Shown here: in pieces, positions 45,471 to 53,225 of the stretch
How positions within the stretch are numbered: position 1 is the stretch's first letter
How the letters are laid out: each line of letters starts with the position of its first letter
Source of the DNA: Umbilicaria muhlenbergii
Taxonomy: Eukaryota; Ascomycota; Lecanoromycetes; Umbilicariales; Umbilicariaceae
DNA: 53,225 nucleotides
NCBI GenBank assembly: GCA_000611775.1
Contig: KK106983.1
Coordinates: forward strand, 1,272,044-1,325,268
Direction: 5' to 3'
Notes under the pieces: model-generated
Told to the model about the DNA's origin: nothing
What the model saw: only the letters and a program-made list of their open reading frames with translations
The model's database searches: none
Position numbers and translations under genes: made by a program

Positions 45471-48400
45471 AGTAGCCTCAGAGCTTTATTTAATTGTTGA
45501 TGAACAAGTTCTTCACAATGATGATATCATACTCATGCAAGCCTTATTGAACATGAGAGCTGAAGTCAATGTGATTTCACAATATTTCATTATTGAGCAT
45601 CAATTGACTCATATGAAGGGCTTGTTGCCTTAATCTTAATTCTTAAATGATCAGAAAGCTTACTGCTTCAGTGCTTATCATGTGCATTATCATCTTACTG
45701 ACAGTTGAGAATAATTTCATGAATGTGAACATGTGTTTTACACATTAAATAAGTCAGGATCACCCCTTATCCTTGAACTTTTTATATTAAAGACTGAACA
45801 TGTGTGAATCAACTGCAGAATGAAGGCGTGGCGCTTCAACATTAAGAAGCAGTTTATTGAGTTACAGTCATTTAATGAATTTACAAGAAAGATTTAAGAT
45901 CACTCTGCTGTTTACACTCTGATATGAGTCAGTCTGAGTGATGATGTTGCATCAAAGGTGTGCATACAAAGTGCTGAAATAACATAAGCTTTACTTGAGG
46001 AGTATGCTGATTATGTGAATATATTCTCAACAGAGAATGCTGACCTCCTTTCATCTCACAAGATCAGTGATCATGCAATTGACTTGAACAGCACAGATTC
46101 ATCTTATGACTCTTTATATAATCTCTTTAATACTGAATTAAAGGTGTTATGAGAATACTTAAATGACATTTTAACAAAAGGTTAAATTCATCATTTCATG
46201 AGCTCTGCAGGGGCACTCATTTTTTTTGTTTCAAAGAAAGATGAAGGGCTGCAGTTATGTGTTAATTATCAGAGATTAAATAAGATGATCATCAAGAACA
46301 GGCACCTGTTACCTTTTATAAATGAAATGTTGAATCAGCTTAATGAAGTCAAGTTATTTATGAAGTTAAATTTAAAGAATGTCTATCACTGTATCTGCAT
46401 CAAGGAGAGTGATGAGTGAAAGATTATCATGAGTTAATGACAATTTGAGACTCATGTAGAGCATGCGCTCTACAAGTGACTTGACAGTGTTAATGAGTCA
46501 CATGAAAACTCTGCACTGCTTAATCTCACCTTCATTCCTTAGTTATTAGTTTTATATAATTAGAATCATATAATCTTTATACATTTATATCTCATGCTGT
46601 TATATACCTCAACTATACTTCCCTTTCTAGTAAGGGATGTTATAGTCTCACAAAGATAATGTTTCACATGCATTACAGTCACTTTAAGTATATGATCATG
46701 CTTTTCAGATTAATCAACACTTCAGCTACATTTCAAGCTTACATTAATCAAGTATTAACAGGACTTGTGAATGTCTTTTGTGTTATTTATTTAAATGACA
46801 TTCTTATATACTCAGAATCATCAGTGCAACACTGAGAGCATGTTAAACAAGTGTTAAACTGACTCTGCTGATTTCAACTTTACATGAACTTTAAGAAGTG
46901 TGAATTCTTCATTATCAAGGTGAAATTCCTAGAATTTATTATCATAATTAAAGGTGTAGTGATGAATCTGTGATGAATGAACATCATACAAAACTGATCA
47001 GTATTAAGGATTTTTCAAGAAGTACAAGTCTTCCTGAGCTTTGTGAACTTTTATAAACACTTTATTAAGTGTTATTCACAAGTTGCGGCCCCCTTGACAA
47101 ACCTTATGAAAGGTAACAAGAATGAAAAAAAGTTTAAGTTTTTTAAATTCTTAAACAATGCAAAGGAGGTGTTTGATCATCTTTATAAAACTTTTACAAC
47201 AGCATTTATCCTGATTCACTTCAATCTGAAGTTATAAATACAGGTGAAAACTGATGCATCAATTATTAAACTCACTGACATCCTGTCTCATCTGTTGAAT
47301 AACAGAGAATGATATTTAATTATGTTTTAATTGAGAAAGCTGTCTTCTTCAGAGATTTGATGTGAAACTCATGATCAGGAGCTTCTTGTCATGTTATAAT
47401 GTTTAAACACTGACAACACTACCTCAAAGGCAGTTGTCATATCATAGAAGTATTAACTGATCATAATAATTTATGAGGATTTATGAACATGAAGGAATTA
47501 AATGACAGGCAAGCATGATGAGCAATGAAGTTCACTGCTTTTAATTTTAATATTTTACATCAGTCTGAAAAGATCAACCCTGCTGATGTGTCATCAAGGT
47601 GATCAGACTACAGGAATATTAAAAAAATGAGTGAAATTATAAAGAAATTACTCTCAACATTTCAAAGAAAGTTAATCACTCTTATGAATGTGTTCTCACT
47701 CAGATACACCCCTATTGTGAGGCAGTTACTTGCAGAGGTGAAGAGAATGATCAGAATTAAAAATCTTAAACTTCAGAAAAAATGCTGAAGAAGTGACAGT
47801 AAAACATCTGCTCATGATGATTATAATGTAACTGTGAAACAGCTTAACTCTGTCACTGAAACTGTTGATTGCAAATAATTCATTTCACATGTGATGATAA
47901 GAGATCTTGTCATTCATGAAATAATTAATGAAAGCCTGAGTCTACCTTTAAGGAATTTGATTTGAACTCTACAAAATGATGATTCATTTGTAGAAGTGAC
48001 ACGCAACACTGATTGTACATCAGTGAAGTGCAAGATTAAAGTTGAAAGTTCTTAAAAATTTGACTCTGAAGGCCTTCTGTTTCATGAGGAATAAATATAT
48101 GTTCTGAAAGAAGAGTCAATAAGAGCAGAGATTTTAAAGCATCATCATGATGATGCCTTGACAGGGCATTTCAGAGTAGAAAGAATCCTTAAATTGATTA
48201 ATTACAAATATTATTAAATTGATATGAGTCAAGATGTTAAAGATTATGTTGCATCATGTGACATCTGTCAAAGGATAAAAGTGCTTAAACATCATTCTTA
48301 TGATGAGCTACAGATGTTGCCTCAGTCAGAAGAATCATGACAGCAAGTCATAATGAATTTTATCATTAACTTGTCATTAAGTAAGTGCAAGGATTACATC

Positions 48401-49436
48401 TATGATGTGATCTTAATAATTATGAATCAGTATACAAAAATGGCTCAATACATTCAAATCATGAAAACAATTACAGCAACAGAGTTGATTGACTTATTTT
48501 ATAAGAAAATAATATGTTGATTCAGTGTACTGAAAGGGGCTGTCTTCAATTGAGGATCAGTTTTCACAAGCGCTTTTTAATCAGAAATGTGTTATTATTT
48601 AAGAATAAAATGTTAATTAAACACTGCCTTTCACCTGCAAATGAACAGACAGACAGAATGACAGAATTAAATCTTGAAACATTACCTTCACTGTTACTGC
48701 TCAGATGAACAAGACAACTGAATGAATCTTTTATTTTTAACAGAATTCACTTATAATAATGAAACACAGGCATCAATAAGATGCAGCTCTTTTTATGTCA
48801 TGTATATTTATCATTCAGAAGTAAGATTTGAAGTCAAGAATAACTTCAGAAAAAAGAAGGTACCTGCAGTTAAAAATTAAATGAAATGATTTCATGACAT
48901 ATAAAAAGTGCTGTCACAGTGATGAGAAAATGTAGTTAATTCTCAGGCAAAATATTATGATGTTAAATATAAACTCAAGACCTATAATGTGAAAGACTTA
49001 ATAATGTTATTCATAAAAAACTTATGACAGAAGCGCCTGAGCAGGAAGTTATTTCACAAATTTATTAAATCATTTCAGATTGAAGACTTAATAAGGAAGC
49101 AGGCTTATAAGTTAACTTTATTATTCATTTACTGAATTCATAATGTCTTTCACATCTCTTATTTGAAGTCATATCAGTGCAGAGCTGATGATAACTTTAA
49201 ATCATTACTGTTACCTTCAGAGTTAATTGATGATGAAGAAGAATATGAAGTTGAAAAGATTTTAAACTACTGAAAATTCAGGAATGAAATCCTGTACAAA
49301 GTGAAATGAAAGGGTTAATCAGAAGAATATAATTAATGAGTGTTAAAAAAGAACTTAAAAGGTGTGCAAGAAATGCATGCAGCCTTTAACAACAAATTAA
49401 AAGAGCACAGGAAGAAGTGATTTAAAAAGATTTAAT
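45470..49436 (+). pseudogene. A2 pol, interrupted by a solo LTR
   Basis: The protease triad reads NMR near 45550. RT up to 46424 includes VNYQRLNK and the block CICIKESDE; it resumes at 46658 after the solo LTR. The RT box reads YLND near 46788-46799. RNase H lies at about 47240-47620, the integrase finger near 48130-48270 and the core to 48700. The chromodomain (EEYEVEKIL) is at about 49230-49330, and the end is near 49436. Stops occur throughout. Confidence 0.86.
46425..46652 (+). mobile_element. Solo LTR of family A inside A2 RT, with TSD AAGAT
   Basis: This is 228 bp, from TATCATGAG (decayed TGTCATGAG) to TCTCACA. AAGAT at 46420-46424 is repeated exactly at 46653-46657. Removing the LTR and one AAGAT restores the RT frame. 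No internal sequence is present, so the insertion was reduced to one LTR by recombination. Confidence 0.93.
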
Positions 49437-49666
49437 TAACATCATAAGAACACTCTTTCCTGATTTTCCTCAAGGGATTTTACAGGTTTTATTAAGACCT
49501 TATAAGTGATTTACAGCAAGGGTTAAGAATGACAAGTTCATTAAAAAAGATGAATCATCAGCAAAGTACAAGAGAAGCATAATATTATTACTGCTGTGAT
49601 GACAGATCAAAGCAGGCTGAAAAAGAATTATTATACAAGATCAGCAAAACATCAGCAAAACATTAT

Positions 49667-50540
49667 TTATTCATTTTCATCATCATCATTTTTCTTCTTA
49701 TCTTCATCATTCTTTTTTGATTCCTCTGACCCCTCTGACTCCTTGAAAGGAGAAAAATCTTCATCATCATCATCATCATCATGAACAACAGCAGGCAAAT
49801 GCTTTTAAAATTAAATGCAGATTAACTGATTCTAGCAGTCAGAGAAGAAGTGCAGAGAAGAGGATTAAATTAAGTATCTCATGATATTCAAAATATTTTT
49901 AAAGATGACATTAATGCACTTGATCTGCTTAAGGAGCAGGAGGCTGACTTTAATAATAAACTTTAATTTCAACAGCTTCTGATGATGATCAACAACATGA
50001 AGATGCACTGTAATTTTCTTGTTATAATGCTTTTGACGCGCCTTGAGGGTGATCAGAAGAGCAGGTGAAGGAGTGTTGATATTAATTTTATTAATTAAGT
50101 GAATTAATGTGTTTATCTTGCATGTGAACTGCGCGGAGACCTTGAATCATCAGTGAGATACAACAAGTGAGCATGTTAAACTTATTAAAAGACAAGTTTT
50201 ATGAAGATTAATGCAGTACATGCATTTAACATTCACATGAATATCACAAACCTGCATGATATCTTCAGTGAAACAGTGACTGCATCAGAGGTAAAATGAT
50301 TTAATGAGGTGTGCATGAGGGCCTGTGAAGCACTTGACAATGAATGAGTGTTATATGATGTCATGCATTAATTGTGCATGTGCAGAGCCTGTTTCTCTGA
50401 CTTACAAGCATGATGACTGATGTTGTGATGATGAAGAAGATGTGATTTGAGGATGTGTTAATGATGTTACAGTGATGAGTCACTGCTCTGACAAAAGTTG
50501 ATGACAGAAGGCTGAGAAGTTAACAGTATTTATACTTCAG
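49667..50540 (-). pseudogene. A2 copy of the family A antisense gene
   Basis: Minus-strand frame opposite to gag-pol. In its own direction it has a TATA box at 50534-50527, the Cys-rich block at about 50290-50200 (CSHCF, VCDIH, KCMYC), the helical part with LKARQKHYNKKIT near 50050-49990, and an acidic end (KKNDDDENE) before the TAA at 49669-49667. Parts and order equal A1 5850-6595. The acidic exon is low-complexity, with a run of GAT codons near 49780-49760. Confidence 0.6.
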
Positions 50541-50789
50541 AGCTCTTGTTGTGATATCATCACTCAGGACCTTAATTATGTTATTATAATATTATCATGA
50601 CTTCACTGCTGTGACTTCACTGCTGCTGCTTCACTCCTCAGAGTTTTCATGTTCATGTGATTAACTCATCTCATTATCACCTCACTTAGTCAGTGCTGAT
50701 GCTGTATCATCAGTTCAACAGTTAATTGAGTCTTTCAATGATCACTCATCTTTTTGCGCTGAAGAGCTGACGCATAGAGGGAAGGCAAT

Positions 50790-51017
50790 TGTCATGAGTT
50801 AATAACAATTCAAGACTTGTGTAAGGTGTGTGTTCTACAGGTGACTTAACAGTGTTAATGAATCACATGAAAACTCTGCACTGCTTAATCTCATCTTCAT
50901 TTCTTAGTTATTAGTTTTATATAATTAAGATCATATAATCTTTATATATTTATATCTCATGCTGTCATGAACCTCAACTATACTTCTCTTTCTAGTAAGG
51001 GATGTTATAGTCTTACA
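50790..51017 (+). repeat. A2 3' LTR
   Basis: 228 bp, TGTCATGAG to TCTTACA; preceded by the purine-rich tract AGAGGGAAGGCAAT. Confidence 0.92.
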
Positions 51018-51022
51018 GTTGT

Positions 51023-51620
51023 AATGTTTTCTTGCTGTTGACATTTCTTTTCTCAGCCTGATGAGGTCTTTTGTTCATCACACTTTAGATTTATTGCATG
51101 ATTTATGTTTAGAAATACTGTTTTTCACAGTTTATGCAATTAAATCTCTTAAGTTTTCAGCCATTTGTTCTAATGATTGATTTAAACTTATTGATTTTGC
51201 ATTTTGCTGTAATTTCTTTGTAAAGTTCTCTCAATCTGCTTTTTGTATATTGAACGGCGCGTTGAAAGAGCTTTTCACTAGTGTAAGGTTTTCAGTAATT
51301 ATGAAGAACTAAATAACCTCATGATCTGAATCAGTATACACTTCTTCATTAACTTGTCAATCAATTATTTCTGATATTAATTGATTTGTTGCAAATGTTA
51401 AATTTAAAACTGATGAATATTATCTGTTTACAATATGCCTGATGAATGTCATGACGTCTGATATATTAACTAAATCACAGTTATTTGTTTGCAGTCATTG
51501 TAGTAAACTTTCTGCATTTTTTGCCTCTGTGATTGTAGAATTTCATCATGCATGATGTGCATTAAAGTCTTCACAAATTAGTGTTTTAGTTGTTGCACTT
51601 ATTTGACTTAATGCTCTTAT
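51023..51620 (-). pseudogene. LINE copy 4 endonuclease C-terminal part and linker
   Basis: On the minus strand the frame reads EDFNAHHA near 51580-51555 (family: GDFNAHH) and TDSDHEVI near 51335-51310, the last catalytic block of apurinic-type LINE endonucleases. The linker towards RT follows, with basic and Gln-rich stretches down to 51023. The N-terminal part is replaced by another LINE end at 51621. Confidence 0.8.
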
Positions 51621-52035
51621 TTTTATTTATTTCTTCATTAAGTGTATGCAGTCTAAGACTATGACACTGTGTAGTCTACATATGTGAGGTATTTATTACC
51701 TCAAGTCAACTTATTTTATCAATTTCTTTTGTGACTGTTATTGGTGCTAAAATTGCATATTTTTTAAATATTTCTTTTAATATCTCCTCACTTTACTTCC
51801 TGATTTTCATCCTCAACCCCCCCTAAAAGCCACTTTCATGTAGCTATTTTTGTGTGTTTTAAAAATACTAAAGTATTTTTAATACCTTCCTTTGTACAAA
51901 GTAATGATTGTAATGTTAATTGTGTAAATTCTGCTTTTTGCATTTCCTTTTTCAGCTCCTGCTGCTCTTGTCTATACTGCCTGCAATTTAACAGTAAATG
52001 CTCTGATGACTGTTTTACCTTACACTGAAAACATT
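51621..52035 (-). mobile_element. LINE copy 5, 3'-end fragment
   Basis: The 3' UTR and the CCHC region of the LINE family on the minus strand. The tail TTTTTATTTATTTCTTC at 51620 is inserted in the endonuclease of copy 4. It is cut at ACACTGAAAACATT by the TIR element at 52036. Confidence 0.85.
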
Positions 52036-53154
52036 CATCAGCAATTTAGCAAGTTAACTCTGAGCTAGTTTTTAGCACTTTGAGTGCTCTGAGCTTCTGA
52101 TCTCATGTCTCAGCTAACAGCCGCTCTTAGCACCCTTTGAGCGCTTTGAGCTCAACCTTAAATCTTGAGCGGAACATCAAAATTTTGCGATAAAAAAACA
52201 GTTATTAAAACAATTGTTTAAACAAGTACACACACAGTGTTATAATAACAGTAAAACTTATAATAAGTAAACTTTTGCTAAAATTCACTTTTCTGCAATA
52301 AAAAATCATGATTTGTTGAGTCTGAAAGCACTGTATAAGTGTTGAGCTCTGAATATTTAAAGAACTTCAAGATTTTCACCACTTAAAAATTTACACACTT
52401 TAATAACTTTTGCAACTCAACAGATATGAAGAAACTTTCAATGCATAAATTATAAAAAACAGTATTATCTATTAATGTTAAATTAAAAGTTTCTTCATAA
52501 CTGCTATTGTTGTTAAGTTATATTTAATTCAAGTCTTCAATAGCGAAAAATCTTTCAAAAAAAGTCACATACTTTGAATAACTATTGCGCTTTTATACTT
52601 ATAATATAACTTTCAGGTTATAAGTTGTAGAGAATAAGCTGTTTAAGAGTTTTCTTATACAAACTTTCTTTTTATGTGTTGTTGTTGTTGAGTTATTCAA
52701 AAAGGCATTAAAAGTCTGTTTATTAATGTTGTGATTTTCATAACTGAAAGTTTGAAATCAATGTAACTTTTAACAACAACAGTTATAAAAAAACTTCAAG
52801 TTATAAAACTGTTTAATAGCTTATTCTCTACAACTTATAAACTAAAAGTTATATCATAAGTATAAAAGCGCAATAGTTATTCAATATGCTAATATACTTA
52901 TAATTAGTTAAAAGTTTTTTAATTCATAACTATTACAAATTAAAACTTATGAAGAAATCTTTAGTTTGTAAAATGTACAGAATAAAGAGATCTAAAACTT
53001 TTCAATAAAAAGTTTTTTATTATTCATGAAGGTATAATAGTTATTTAAAGTGTAAGATTTGTATGAGCTCATGTACTGCTCAGAGAGTGCTCTGAGCGCA
53101 TAAAGTACTATTAACTAAAACCTTATTTTTGAGCAGGCTGTCAAGTTGCAGATG
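52036..53154 (+). mobile_element. TIR element copy 2 (MITE-like), 1.1 kb, with internal hairpin
   Basis: The ends CATCAGCAATTTAGCA and, inward from the right, CATCTGCAACTTGACA form imperfect TIRs. Beyond them, TAGTTTTTAGCACTTTGAGTG and TAGTTAATAGTACTTTATGCG continue the inverted similarity. Most of the element is shared with 42639-43454. No transposase frame is visible. A TSD is not clear: ACATT precedes it and TTAATG follows. Confidence 0.7.
52574..52882. repeat. Large inverted repeat (hairpin), arms about 70 bp
   Basis: The left arm 52574-52644 and right arm 52809-52882 are reverse complements apart from a few bases (GAATAACTATTGCGCTTTTA against its complement), with a loop of about 165 bp. 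Copy 1 keeps only one arm at about 42912-42990. Confidence 0.85.
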
Positions 53155-53225
53155 TTAATGAATTTTTCTTTTCACTCATTTAACCTTATTGAATGTTCAG
53201 TATCCTCAGGGTCAGCTTTGTTAAA
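53155..53225. other. Unassigned flank at the window end
   Basis: On the minus strand it reads a short open frame with KADPEDTEH and RLNE-TGA-KEKF. It could be part of a LINE or a gypsy element cut by the window edge; it matches nothing else here. Confidence 0.3.

Larger units (their letters stand above)
44090..51017 (+). mobile_element. A2, family A gypsy element on the plus strand, 6.9 kb
   Basis: This runs from a truncated 5' LTR (44090-44298) through gag, pol and the 3' region to a complete 3' LTR (50790-51017). The TSD GTTGT is perfect. About 140 bp that should hold the LTR 3' end, leader and gag start are missing at 44298. It is interrupted by a solo LTR at 46425-46652. The orientation is opposite to A1 and A'. 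Confidence 0.92.

Noticed and set aside
1-53225. TGA coding for Trp, i.e. a mitochondrial or altered genetic code
   Set aside because: TAA and TAG also interrupt the same frames, B1 keeps some TGG codons, and the changes lie among many other C:G to T:A transitions. Nuclear-type introns and retrotransposons do not fit a mitochondrial genome.

Overview
The window is a transposon graveyard in a fungal nuclear genome, most likely a filamentous ascomycete. Three things suggest this: the elements present (Ty3/gypsy chromoviruses and Tad-like LINEs carrying RNase H), the short GT-AG introns of about 45-51 bp that begin GTAAG, and decay made almost entirely of C:G to T:A transitions. Trp TGG reads TGA and Gln or Arg codons read TAA or TGA, as expected after a RIP-like process. 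No intact protein-coding gene of the host was found. All coding regions listed are broken, and frames were followed by eye across stop codons that the mutation process explains.

Layout from left to right: a LINE fragment (1-2125); a small unique stretch with a degenerate minisatellite and a four-exon histone H3-fold pseudogene that looks like CENP-A (about 2925-3571); a second LINE 3' fragment whose end is tandemly duplicated (3905-5098); then one old gypsy element, B2, on the minus strand, split into pieces between 5099 and 40190. B2 was hit by three elements: A1 (5245-12849), A' (14291-21728) and C (22297-39095). C was in turn hit by a younger copy of the B family, B1 (28095-36344). A LINE on the minus strand (LINE4, from 40191) lies against B2. 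LINE4 carries a TIR element (42639-43454) and a plus-strand gypsy element A2 (44090-51017). A2 itself carries a solo LTR (46425-46652). The window ends with another LINE 3' fragment and a second, larger TIR element with a long internal hairpin.

LTR ends, or target-site duplications of 5 bp, fix most of this order: GAATC/GAATT for A1, ATTCA for A', ATTAT for C, AGTGT for B1, GTTGT for A2 and AAGAT for the solo LTR.

The gypsy elements encode gag, protease, reverse transcriptase, RNase H, integrase and a C-terminal chromodomain. What stands out is extra coding sequence downstream of pol. Families A and B (and A') each carry an antisense gene in the 3' internal region; in A and B it has a conserved TATA box, Cys-rich segments and an acidic tail. 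Family C carries instead a sense frame of about 419 codons. These accessory frames and the histone relic are the most interesting content. Coordinates of TSDs and LTR ends are exact to within a base or two; domain limits are approximate.
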